From Desulfobacteraceae bacterium (GTDB lineage Bacteria; Desulfobacterota; Desulfobacteria; Desulfobacterales; UBA5616), in the NCBI GenBank assembly GCA_030620375.1, contig JAUXEW010000178.1, positions 1 through 6,050 on the forward strand: a stretch of 6,050 nt of DNA, given 5' to 3'. The notes under the pieces are model-generated. The model ran no database searches. It was given only the letters and a program-made list of their open reading frames with translations, and had not been told where the DNA came from. Both the position numbers and the translations under genes were made by a program. Below, in pieces: positions 1 through 6,048 of the stretch (the first letter of the stretch is position 1; each line of letters starts with the position of its first letter).

Positions 1-8
1 AGGGGAAA

Positions 9-128
9 ATGGAAAAATTTGTCAACCACCTAAATTCTAAGAAAATAGTTCATGGAAATAAAGTTCAGTTTTATAAAATATGGGTGTCGAGATTCAGTAA
101 ATTCTTAAGTAAACTACCACTCGCATAG
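9..128 (+). pseudogene. N-terminal remnant of a tyrosine recombinase/integrase (39 codons)
   Basis: An ATG at 9 preceded by AGGGG opens a 39-codon frame that stops at TAG 126-128. The peptide starts MEKFVNHLNSKK and contains FYKIWVSRFSKFL at about residues 21-33. This resembles the N-terminal SAM-like (core-binding) domain of integron-type and phage-type tyrosine recombinases, where a Y-x-x-W-V-x-R-F-x-x-F helix is common. Full-length enzymes are about 300-400 residues and carry the catalytic R-H-R-Y residues in a C-terminal domain. None of that is present, and I saw no continuation downstream. The last codons (LPLA-stop) are encoded by the first hairpin of the 117-180 cluster, so the reading frame appears to have been cut by an insertion or recombination there. 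The family call rests on one short helix pattern. A small unrelated protein is possible, and the start is very close to the window edge. Confidence 0.45.
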
Positions 129-180
129 CAAGTGGCTTTCTTTTCCCGCAAAGCGAGGAAAAAGGGGGCACGCCAGTGCC
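114..180 (+). mobile_element. Hairpin cluster, possible end of an IS200/IS605-type element
   Basis: Three short stem-loops lie in tandem. The first pairs CCACT-C-GC (117-124) with GC-A-AGTGG (128-135), loop ATA, one mismatch. The second pairs TTTTCCCGC (141-149) with GCG-A-GGAAAA (153-162), loop AAA, one bulged A. The third pairs GGCAC (167-171) with GTGCC (176-180), loop GCCA. The opening phrase ACTACCACTCGC followed by a small loop and AGTGG resembles subterminal hairpins at the ends of IS200/IS605 elements, which single-strand transposases recognise. No tnpA or tnpB frame is in the window, so at most this is a remnant or a terminal fragment. It could instead be a structured 3' untranslated region or RNA ending at the terminator at 199-224. 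The structure is read directly from the bases; the IS assignment is inference from resemblance. Confidence 0.3.
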
Positions 181-198
181 TCAAAGTTTCAGTTTCAT

Positions 199-224
199 CC
201 CGGTGCGAAGCACCGGGTTTTTTT
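199..224 (+). terminator. Strong intrinsic terminator
   Basis: A perfect 8-bp stem pairs CCCGGTGC (199-206) with GCACCGGG (210-217) around a GAA loop, directly followed by seven T (218-224). This is a textbook Rho-independent terminator for plus-strand transcription. It presumably ended the transcript that carried the recombinase or the hairpin cluster to its left. On the minus strand the stem is not followed by a T run, so it looks one-directional. Confidence 0.85.
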
Positions 225-347
225 AAAACAAATAAACCATCTAAAACGCCTTCTCAGAATGCCATAACATACGAGACCATCAAAATTATGTAGAATTATC
301 CATGGACTGATAAAACTTAAATAATTTTAATTTATAAAAAAAAATGA
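225..347. other. AT-rich stretch with no recognisable feature
   Basis: This part of the 336-bp gene-free stretch between the recombinase remnant (ends 128) and the oxidoreductase gene (ends 465) is AT-rich. It holds no reading frame with a plausible ribosome binding site on either strand and no repeat or strong hairpin that I could find. It separates the terminator at 199-224 from the promoter-like sequence at 348-376. Confidence 0.5.
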
Positions 348-376
348 TTGACATTCAGAAATAGATATAATATTAA
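348..376 (+). promoter_or_regulatory. Candidate sigma-70-type promoter
   Basis: A perfect TTGACA (348-353) is followed after 17 nt by TATTAA (371-376, four of six to the -10 consensus). A perfect TATAAT also occurs at 366-371, but only 12 nt from the TTGACA, which is too close for a standard promoter. Transcription would start near 383 and run rightward. There is no plus-strand gene ahead; the oxidoreductase gene is transcribed towards it. If real, the promoter would drive only the short transcript ending at 456. The region is AT-rich, so chance matches are likely. Confidence 0.35.
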
Positions 377-382
377 TAGGAT

Positions 383-456
383 AACTTCCGGCATTTAAGC
401 CTTTTTATCACTCCTATGGAAAAGCCCCCTTATCCCCAAAGGGGGCTTTTCCTTTT
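383..456 (+). ncRNA. Possible ~75-nt small RNA between promoter-like site and terminator
   Basis: The interval from the predicted start of the 348-376 promoter to the end of the terminator T tract would be a transcript of about 74 nt. Its 3' half is the 14-bp terminator hairpin. Its 5' half (383-417) is mostly single-stranded, with a weak GGC/GCC pairing (390-392 with 399-401) followed by five T. It has no reading frame with a ribosome binding site. The layout (promoter, short body, terminator hairpin) matches that of many bacterial small RNAs, but I recognise no family. The terminator is equally explained as the end of the minus-strand oxidoreductase gene. Confidence 0.18.
418..456. terminator. 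Bidirectional intrinsic terminator downstream of the oxidoreductase gene
   Basis: A perfect 14-bp inverted repeat pairs GGAAAAGCCCCCTT (418-431) with AAGGGGGCTTTTCC (439-452) around a 7-nt loop. Within it, the GC core is flanked by AAAA on the left and TTTT on the right. The hairpin therefore presents a GC stem followed by TTTT in both directions, with an additional TTTT (453-456) on the plus strand. It lies 12 bp past the stop codon of the minus-strand oxidoreductase gene, which it most likely terminates. It would also stop plus-strand transcription from the left. Confidence 0.85.
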
Positions 457-464
457 GAGACCGT

Positions 465-1808
465 TCATAATTTTTTTAACAATTGATTTGCAGCGGTTAG
501 CATGGGATCCCAGACTGGACTGAACGGCGGGGCATATGCCAAATCCGACTGACTGAATTGTTCAACGGTCATTTGTGCATGAAGTGCCACCGCAGGTGCG
601 TTGATTCGATGGGCGACACCTTCTTTCCCCACCATCTGAGAACCCAACAGACGACCGGTTGTTTTATCCCCCACCATTTGCACCCAGATCGGTGTGGAAC
701 CCGGATGAGCATGGGCACGGGATCGGCTTCGAATAACCACCTCTTCCGCATCAAATCCGGATTTAATAGCTTCCTCATAATTCAGCCCGGTTCGTGCCAC
801 TTCCAGATCGAACACCTTGAATACCGCCGTTCCCGCAATTCCGGAAAGTTTGACATCTTTTCCGCCGATATTATCCGCCACCGCCCAGCCGGCGCGGTTC
901 GCTCTCAACGCCAGAGGAATGTATGTTTTTTCTCCGGTTACGACATGATACGCATCCGCGCAATCACCGGCTGCAAAAATGTGCTTATCAGAAGTCTGAA
1001 GGCCTTTATCCACTGAGATGGCTCGCTCAATACCCAGGTCAAGGCCGGCCTTTTCAGCAATCATACTATTGGGTGTAACGCCAACCGCCACCAGAACCAT
1101 CTCTCCATTCAGTGTCAGATCTTCACAGACTACCATGAGCCCTGCTGTATCCGTCTTTTCGATCTTTTTGATCGGGTGGCCGGAATAAAGCGTAACCCCT
1201 TTGGATTCAATTTCTGCTTTCACCACAGCGGATAGATCTTTGACCATCCATGGCAAAAATGTCGGGCGAGGTTTTACCATATCCACCGCAATATTCAAGC
1301 CCCGTAGAGCCTCACACATTTCCAAAGCAATATACCCCATTCCGATGATAACCACTTTTTTTACGGAGCGGATTTTCAAGTAATCTTTTATTAGTCGCCC
1401 TTCTTCCAAATTTTTTAAAACCATCACCCCCGGCAAGTCAAAACCGGATAAATCCGGCTTAATAGCCGCCGCACCGGTGGCGATTAGTAATTCGTCATAT
1501 GAAAATGCAAATTTTTCCTGCTCACGGGTGGTCCCGCTAACTATTTGATTTTTCGTGTCAATCTTTTCGGCCAAATGCCCGGTTAGAAGATTAATGCCTT
1601 GTTTTTCCTTAAAAACCGCAGCGGACCTTACCACCAAGTCGCTGATATCACGTGCCGGATCAGCGATGTTATAGGGCATACCACAAGCGCTGTATGACAC
1701 ATCCAGCGTCTTTTCCATAACCGTTACCCTTAAATCCGGGTTGTTTCTTTTTGCCCGGCTAGCGGCGCTCATACCGGCCGCATCTCCGCCGATGATTACA
1801 AAATCCAT
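465..1808 (-). CDS. FAD-dependent pyridine nucleotide-disulfide oxidoreductase, CoA-disulfide reductase/NAD(P)H oxidase type
   Basis: This is a cytoplasmic flavoprotein of 447 residues, the normal length for single-cysteine CoA-disulfide reductases and related NAD(P)H oxidases. These enzymes use NAD(P)H and FAD to reduce CoA disulfide, persulfides/polysulfide or O2. FAD binding: GGDAAG at 7-12, ATG at 110-112 and AAGDCAD at 279-285. The redox cysteine is C42 in SYSACGMPY, a lone Cys as in this subgroup rather than the CxxxxC of glutathione reductases. The nucleotide-binding loop is GMGYIA (156-161). Its final Ala, and K179/R181 in place of an acidic residue after the second strand, favour NADPH over NADH (inference). 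The C-terminal dimerisation domain (about 325-447) carries Y425 in DLAYAPPFSPVWDP. No rhodanese domain is fused. An ATG at 1820 would add MEKA but lacks a ribosome binding site; the ATG at 1808 has GGAG six bases upstream and begins directly at the first beta strand. Substrate is not determined by sequence: CoA-disulfide, polysulfide and O2 remain open. Confidence 0.9.
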   Translation of the reverse strand: MDFVIIGGDAAGMSAASRAKRNNPDLRVTVMEKTLDVSYSACGMPYNIADPARDISDLVVRSAAVFKEKQGINLLTGHLAEKIDTKNQIVSGTTREQEKFAFSYDELLIATGAAAIKPDLSGFDLPGVMVLKNLEEGRLIKDYLKIRSVKKVVIIGMGYIALEMCEALRGLNIAVDMVKPRPTFLPWMVKDLSAVVKAEIESKGVTLYSGHPIKKIEKTDTAGLMVVCEDLTLNGEMVLVAVGVTPNSMIAEKAGLDLGIERAISVDKGLQTSDKHIFAAGDCADAYHVVTGEKTYIPLALRANRAGWAVADNIGGKDVKLSGIAGTAVFKVFDLEVARTGLNYEEAIKSGFDAEEVVIRSRSRAHAHPGSTPIWVQMVGDKTTGRLLGSQMVGKEGVAHRINAPAVALHAQMTVEQFSQSDLAYAPPFSPVWDPMLTAANQLLKKL

Positions 1809-1818
1809 AGCTTTCTCC
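1809..1818 (-). promoter_or_regulatory. Ribosome binding site that decides the oxidoreductase start
   Basis: Read on the minus strand, GGAG (1818-1815) is followed by the six bases AAAGCT and then the ATG at 1808-1806. This is near-ideal Shine-Dalgarno spacing. The upstream in-frame ATG at 1820-1818 overlaps this site and is preceded by TCATCAAAA, which has no such motif. Confidence 0.65.
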
Positions 1819-1858
1819 ATTTTTGATGATTTGACAGATAAAATTAGATATGATTTCC

Positions 1859-1886
1859 TTGATTTTTTAAACTTTCAAATTATAAA
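1859..1886 (+). promoter_or_regulatory. Candidate promoter of hrpA
   Basis: TTGATT (1859-1864) and TATAAA (1881-1886) are separated by 16 nt, with four and five matches to the -35 and -10 consensus. The predicted start, near 1893, is only about 6 nt ahead of the hrpA ATG at 1899, giving an almost leaderless mRNA. This fits the lack of a Shine-Dalgarno motif there. The spacer is very AT-rich, so other promoter positions are possible, for example one using TTGACA at 1831-1836. Confidence 0.35.
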
Positions 1887-1907
1887 AAGTATTCCAATAT
1901 GGATCAA
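1879..1907 (-). promoter_or_regulatory. Candidate promoter of the oxidoreductase gene
   Basis: On the minus strand, TTGATC (1907-1902, four of six to the -35 consensus) is followed after exactly 17 nt by a perfect TATAAT (1884-1879). Transcription would start near 1872, leaving a leader of about 60 nt before the ATG at 1808. The -35 box lies inside codons 2-3 of the divergent hrpA gene. The -10 box overlaps the candidate hrpA -10 box, so the two promoters could compete. Confidence 0.45.
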
Positions 1908-4900
1908 ATTTCAAACAATAACTTTGATGACTTCGTAAAAAAAATGCAGCCCCTTTTGCGGCACGCCTTGGGATTGGACCGATACCGGGTGCGTCGGGAA
2001 ATCAACCGGATTAAACGACGGGACCCCGAATCACTGCATAATGAAAAGATGCTAAAGAGACTGGTAAAACTAGAAAGACAACTCCACGCTTCAAAACGAA
2101 AAAAAACCTGGCGAAAGGAACATCGGCCCAGGCCGACCTACAACTACCCGTTACCCATTATTGAAAAAAAAGACGATATCGTTTCCGCCATAAAAAACCA
2201 CCCGGTGCTGATCATCTCCGGAGAAACCGGATCAGGTAAAACCACTCAAATTCCCAAATTTTGTATAGATGCCGGGCGAGGAATCGATGGAAAAATCGGA
2301 TGTACGCAACCTCGGAGGATTGCAGCCGTTACGGTAGCCAATCGTATCGCCTATGAGCTTGGCGATAAAGTCGGGAATTCCATTGGTTATAAAATACGAT
2401 TTGCTGACAAAACCCGAAAAGATACGTTTATAAAAATTATGACCGACGGTATTATGTTGGCCGAAACCCAAAAAGACCCCCTATTATACGAATACGATAC
2501 GATCATTGTAGATGAAGCCCATGAAAGAAGTTTAAATATCGATTTTGTCTTAGGGATTTTAAAAACGGTATTAAAAAAACGAAAAGGTCTTAAACTCATC
2601 ATAACATCGGCAACCATTGACACGGAAAAATTTTCCAGGGCATTTAACAATGCGCCGGTCATTGAGGTCTCCGGTCGTATGTATCCGGTTGACGTCAAAT
2701 ATATGGGGACTGAAAAAGATTCCGAAGACAGCGATGGGCCATCCTATGTGGAAAAGGCGATAGAGGCAGTTGATTCTCTGCAACGCACGCACCCTTATGG
2801 TGACATCCTCATTTTCATGCCGACGGAACAGGATATTCTTGAGGCTCAGGAATTGATCAGGGGAAAAAAATATCGCAACGTATCTGTCATGCCGCTGTTT
2901 GCAAGGCTTTCCGGTTCTGATCAGACAAAAATTTTTTTAAAAATGCCGGGACGGAAAATTATTATTGCAACCAATATTGCCGAAACCTCCATCACTATAC
3001 CCGGTATCAAATACGTTATCGATACGGGTCTGGCCCGAATACCCCGTTACACGCCAAGGACCCGCATCACTTCTCTGTTGGTATCACCCATATCAAAGAG
3101 CAGTGCGGATCAGCGAAAAGGAAGATGCGGGCGTATTGAAGCGGGTCTCTGTATCCGACTGTACCCTGAAGAAGACTATAATCTTCGCCCTGTTTATACA
3201 CTGCCGGAAATATTACGGGCCAATCTGGCAGAGGTTATTTTGAAAATGGTCGCCCTAAACCTTGGCGATGTATCGGACTTTCCATTTATCGACCATCCGG
3301 CTCCCAAGAGTATTACGGACGGTTTTGATCTGTTAATTGAACTGGGCGCCATCACACACCAAAAACCTAAAAACCGCTCAAAAGACAAAGCCCGATTTAT
3401 GTTAACTCCAAAAGGCCGGCTGATGTCCCACATACCGGTTGACCCGCGGCTTTCCTGCATACTCATAGAAGCGCAGCAACAAGGGTGCCTTAAAGAAATT
3501 CTGGTTATTGCTTCCGCCTTAAGCGTTATGGACCCTCGCGAACGGCCCTTTGAAAAAATCAAAACAGCAGATGAAGCGCACGCCGCTTTTAAGGACCGTT
3601 CGTCAGATTTCTTGACCCTGTTAAATATTTGGGACAGATACCATGAAACATGGCAGCAGGCTAAAAGCAACCATCAGATGAAAAAATTCTGCAAAAAATA
3701 TTTTCTATCCTTCAAAAGAATGCGGGAGTGGCGGGACATCCACTCTCAACTCTCCGCCATCCTAAAAGAAACCGGATTTAACGACACTAAACGCATACAA
3801 AAAGAAAACCGAAATGCACTGGACGAGAATCATCCGCTTTACACGGCAATCCATAAATCAATTTTAAGTGGCTTCCTTTCGAATATCGCCACCAAAACGG
3901 AAAACAATATTTATAAAGCTGCAAAAGGGCACGAAGTGATGATCTTCCCGGGATCATCGTTATTTAACAAAGCCAGGCCATGGGTCGTAGCGGCTGAAAT
4001 TGTGGAGACAAATCGGGTGTATGGCAGAACAGCTGCCGCCATCAATAGCGGCTGGCTGGAAAAGCTAGGAAAAAATCTTTGTAAATACAATTACTTAAAT
4101 CCGCATTGGGATAAAAACAGGGGCGAAGTGATTGCCTCCGAACAAGTCAGCCTTTTTGGGTTGATTATCGTTGAAGACCGAAGGGTATCTTACGGTAGAA
4201 TACAGCCGGGTGAAGCACAAAAAATCTTTATTCAAAACGCACTGGTGGAAGGTGACGTAGACAAACCGTTGCCATTCATGAAGCATAACCAACGCCTGAT
4301 TGACCATGTCAGAGATATTGAAAATAGACTTCGCAGAAGGGATGTTCTGATCAGCCGTACGGCCATTTTTTCTTTTTATAAACAACGTCTTGAAGGGTGT
4401 TTCGATATCAGGACGTTAAAACAGTTGTTGCGAGAAAAGAAAGACGACAAATTTTTGCGGATGAATCAAAATGACCTATTCCAATATACCCCGAACCACG
4501 ATGAACTATCACTCTATCCGGACCGCATCTCTCTTGGCAATCAAAGTTTTGCGTCTGAATATCATTTCGAACCCGGGGGAAAAAATGATGGTCTAACGGT
4601 TACAATACCATCTATCATAGCGCCTTCGATACCACCGGACGAGATGGGGTGGCTCGTACCCGGGCTTTACAAGCAAAAAATTGCCGCCTTGATCAAAGGA
4701 CTCCCGAAATCATACCGGAAGCAACTGGTTCCGGTTGCCGATACCGTTAATATCATCTCGGCTGAAATGTCAAAGGAAAGCATATCATTGATCACCGCCA
4801 TTGGAAACTTCATCTATGAACGTTTTGGGATCGATATACCGGCTTCTGCATGGTCGGCCGACACACTGCCGGAATATCTTAAGATGCGCATATCGATTAC

Positions 4901-5918
4901 CGGCCATAAAGGCAAGGAAATCGCAAGCGGCAGAGACCAATCAATTTTGACCCGGATACATGCCGGTAGCGAAAACGTCAAAGGCCTGGATCCGATCAGG
5001 AAAAAATGGGAAAAGACCGGCCTTACCCGGTGGAACTTTCCGGATTTACCGGCGTCCATTCAGTTTAAAAAAAATGACGGAACCAGTTGGACGTTATTTC
5101 CAGCGCTTACGCCCGGTGAAAAAGATGAAAAAGACCGCCCCCAAAAAGCTGATTTACGTCTTTTTTCCAACCCCACCAAAGCCTTAGCCGCCCATAAAGC
5201 GGGTGTGGCAGCCCTTTATACCAACCGTTTTTCAAAAGATTTAAAGTTCCTAAAAAAAAATCTGGGCTTACCGATAACCCTGAAAGAGCAAACCCAGTAT
5301 TTCGGCGGAAAAAAATCAATTGAAAAAAGATTGCACGATCAGGTGATCCACCGGCTGTTTTTCAAAAACATTCGGTCAAAAACTGACTTTGATGCTCACG
5401 CCGAGTCCTCGGCACCCCTAATTTTATCAAAAGGACAGGAATTGTTAAACCAGGCTGCCCCAGTCTTTAAAGCCTTTTCTGATACCCGAACCGCCTTAAG
5501 CCGTCTTAAAACAGAAACCCGTTTTAATCCCGTTACGCTTCAATTAATTGAAGAATTGGAAACCCAGACTGAAAAATTAGTTCCCGAGAATTTTATTGAA
5601 CTTTATGATGCAAGCCGGTTGGCCCATATTGGACGGTATTTAAAGGCAATTTTAATTCGCGCCCAAAGGGCTTTGGTTGACCATGAGAAAGACCGGAAAA
5701 AGTCTAAGGAAACCAAAGCGTATACCGACAAACTGGAAGAATTGTTAAGATCTCTCACCCCGGAGGCTTCAGACGATAAAAGGGATGCCCTTGAGGAACT
5801 TTTCTGGTTGATTGAGGAGTACAAAGTATCGGTATTCGCTCAGGAACTGAAAACCGCTCTTACGGTTTCTAAAAAAAGGATTGATGACAAAATAAGAGAA
5901 ATCCAAAGGATGGTTTAA
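1899..5918 (+). CDS. hrpA: ATP-dependent RNA helicase HrpA (DEAH box)
   Basis: A full-length HrpA of 1339 residues, close to the ~1300 of the E. coli protein. HrpA is a cytoplasmic DEAH-box RNA helicase; in E. coli it has been linked to mRNA processing and to rescue of stalled or collided ribosomes. Motifs in order: I GETGSGKTT (108-116), Ia TQPRR (136-140), II DEAH (205-208), III SAT (237-239), V ATNIAETSITIPGI (357-370), VI QRKGRCGR (405-412). All catalytic residues look intact. Then come the winged-helix/HA2 region (about 430-560), the OB-fold region (about 650-715, including FPGSSLF), and the long HrpA-specific C-terminal domain (DUF3418, about 720-1339). That domain separates it from the shorter HrpB. 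The tail SVFAQELKTALTVSKKRI aligns with the E. coli C-terminus, so the gene is not truncated. The ATG at 1899 lacks a Shine-Dalgarno motif, but residues 10-40 align with the E. coli N-terminus and an in-frame stop lies at 1860, so I keep it. It appears monocistronic. Confidence 0.97.
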   Translation: MDQISNNNFDDFVKKMQPLLRHALGLDRYRVRREINRIKRRDPESLHNEKMLKRLVKLERQLHASKRKKTWRKEHRPRPTYNYPLPIIEKKDDIVSAIKNHPVLIISGETGSGKTTQIPKFCIDAGRGIDGKIGCTQPRRIAAVTVANRIAYELGDKVGNSIGYKIRFADKTRKDTFIKIMTDGIMLAETQKDPLLYEYDTIIVDEAHERSLNIDFVLGILKTVLKKRKGLKLIITSATIDTEKFSRAFNNAPVIEVSGRMYPVDVKYMGTEKDSEDSDGPSYVEKAIEAVDSLQRTHPYGDILIFMPTEQDILEAQELIRGKKYRNVSVMPLFARLSGSDQTKIFLKMPGRKIIIATNIAETSITIPGIKYVIDTGLARIPRYTPRTRITSLLVSPISKSSADQRKGRCGRIEAGLCIRLYPEEDYNLRPVYTLPEILRANLAEVILKMVALNLGDVSDFPFIDHPAPKSITDGFDLLIELGAITHQKPKNRSKDKARFMLTPKGRLMSHIPVDPRLSCILIEAQQQGCLKEILVIASALSVMDPRERPFEKIKTADEAHAAFKDRSSDFLTLLNIWDRYHETWQQAKSNHQMKKFCKKYFLSFKRMREWRDIHSQLSAILKETGFNDTKRIQKENRNALDENHPLYTAIHKSILSGFLSNIATKTENNIYKAAKGHEVMIFPGSSLFNKARPWVVAAEIVETNRVYGRTAAAINSGWLEKLGKNLCKYNYLNPHWDKNRGEVIASEQVSLFGLIIVEDRRVSYGRIQPGEAQKIFIQNALVEGDVDKPLPFMKHNQRLIDHVRDIENRLRRRDVLISRTAIFSFYKQRLEGCFDIRTLKQLLREKKDDKFLRMNQNDLFQYTPNHDELSLYPDRISLGNQSFASEYHFEPGGKNDGLTVTIPSIIAPSIPPDEMGWLVPGLYKQKIAALIKGLPKSYRKQLVPVADTVNIISAEMSKESISLITAIGNFIYERFGIDIPASAWSADTLPEYLKMRISITGHKGKEIASGRDQSILTRIHAGSENVKGLDPIRKKWEKTGLTRWNFPDLPASIQFKKNDGTSWTLFPALTPGEKDEKDRPQKADLRLFSNPTKALAAHKAGVAALYTNRFSKDLKFLKKNLGLPITLKEQTQYFGGKKSIEKRLHDQVIHRLFFKNIRSKTDFDAHAESSAPLILSKGQELLNQAAPVFKAFSDTRTALSRLKTETRFNPVTLQLIEELETQTEKLVPENFIELYDASRLAHIGRYLKAILIRAQRALVDHEKDRKKSKETKAYTDKLEELLRSLTPEASDDKRDALEELFWLIEEYKVSVFAQELKTALTVSKKRIDDKIREIQRMV

Positions 5919-6048
5919 AACCGGCTTCCAGCCGGGTTCCTTTTACAGCGATCACTTCGCCTCTTTCTTCGGAGACCAATAATACCAAGGCATCCGACTG
6001 TCGGCCATGCCTGTCCGCGGAGGAATTTAAATTGTAAAGAATCCTGGC
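5869..6048 (-). CDS. Possible C-terminal end of a convergent gene, partial
   Basis: On the minus strand a frame is open from the window edge (6048) to TAG at 5871-5869, giving 59 residues. It contains SDALVLLVSEERGEVIAV, roughly encoded by 5957-5994. That phrase resembles the SDAxVxVVSEExGxI segment near the end of diadenylate cyclase (DAC) domains, with an RHG a few residues before it where DAC has RHR. Against this: the spacing between RHG and SDA is shorter than in DAC proteins, the residues before RHG do not match, and the last ~17 codons overlap the hrpA 3' end and its terminator hairpin. A neighbouring minus-strand frame is also open to TAA at 5917-5915, but its arginine-rich translation looks like a shadow. 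This may be a degraded gene end or chance. I would not name a function from it. Confidence 0.25.
   Translation of the reverse strand, partial: ARILYNLNSSADRHGRQSDALVLLVSEERGEVIAVKGTRLEAGFKPSFGFLLFCHQSFF
5921..5944. terminator. Hairpin terminator after hrpA
   Basis: Two bases after the hrpA stop codon, CCGGCT (5921-5926) pairs with AGCCGG (5930-5935) around a TCC loop, followed by GTTCCTTTT. The T tract is interrupted, so termination on the plus strand may be moderate. On the minus strand the same stem is followed directly by TTTT (5920-5917 complement region), so it would also serve a convergent gene from the right. Confidence 0.6.
5989..6011. repeat. Inverted repeat (stem-loop)
   Basis: GGCATCCGA (5989-5997) pairs with TCGG-CC-ATGCC (6001-6011) around a CTG loop, giving nine base pairs interrupted by two unpaired C. 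No T run follows on either strand, so it is not a standard terminator. It lies in the possible partial minus-strand frame, exactly over the RHG-RQ-SDA codons. Function unknown. Confidence 0.4.

Noticed and set aside
1..464. CRISPR array or integron attC site in the hairpin region
   Set aside because: The hairpins differ from each other in sequence, there are no regularly spaced direct repeats, and the paired core sites of an attC are not visible.
558..1016. 152-codon plus-strand frame inside the oxidoreductase gene
   Set aside because: It lies wholly antisense to a strongly supported coding region, is rich in His, Arg and Cys with no domain pattern, and has no good ribosome binding site. It is a shadow frame.
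1806..1820. Upstream ATG at 1820 as the oxidoreductase start
   Set aside because: It has no Shine-Dalgarno motif, and its own codons form the GGAG of the better start at 1808. The four extra residues precede the first beta strand of the FAD fold.
1741..1938. 65-codon plus-strand frame spanning the divergent promoter region
   Set aside because: It overlaps the 5' ends of both real genes, lacks a ribosome binding site, and reads low-complexity Ile/Phe/Lys-rich sequence typical of AT-rich spacer DNA.
3194..3670. 158-codon minus-strand frame inside hrpA
   Set aside because: It is antisense to conserved HrpA sequence, and its Ser/Arg-rich translation has no recognisable motif, so it is treated as a shadow. 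The other frames within 2232-5824 are rejected for the same reason.
6017..6036. GGAGG followed by TTG near the right edge as a plus-strand gene start
   Set aside because: The TTG is followed at once by TAA, and there is no other start at suitable spacing before the window ends.
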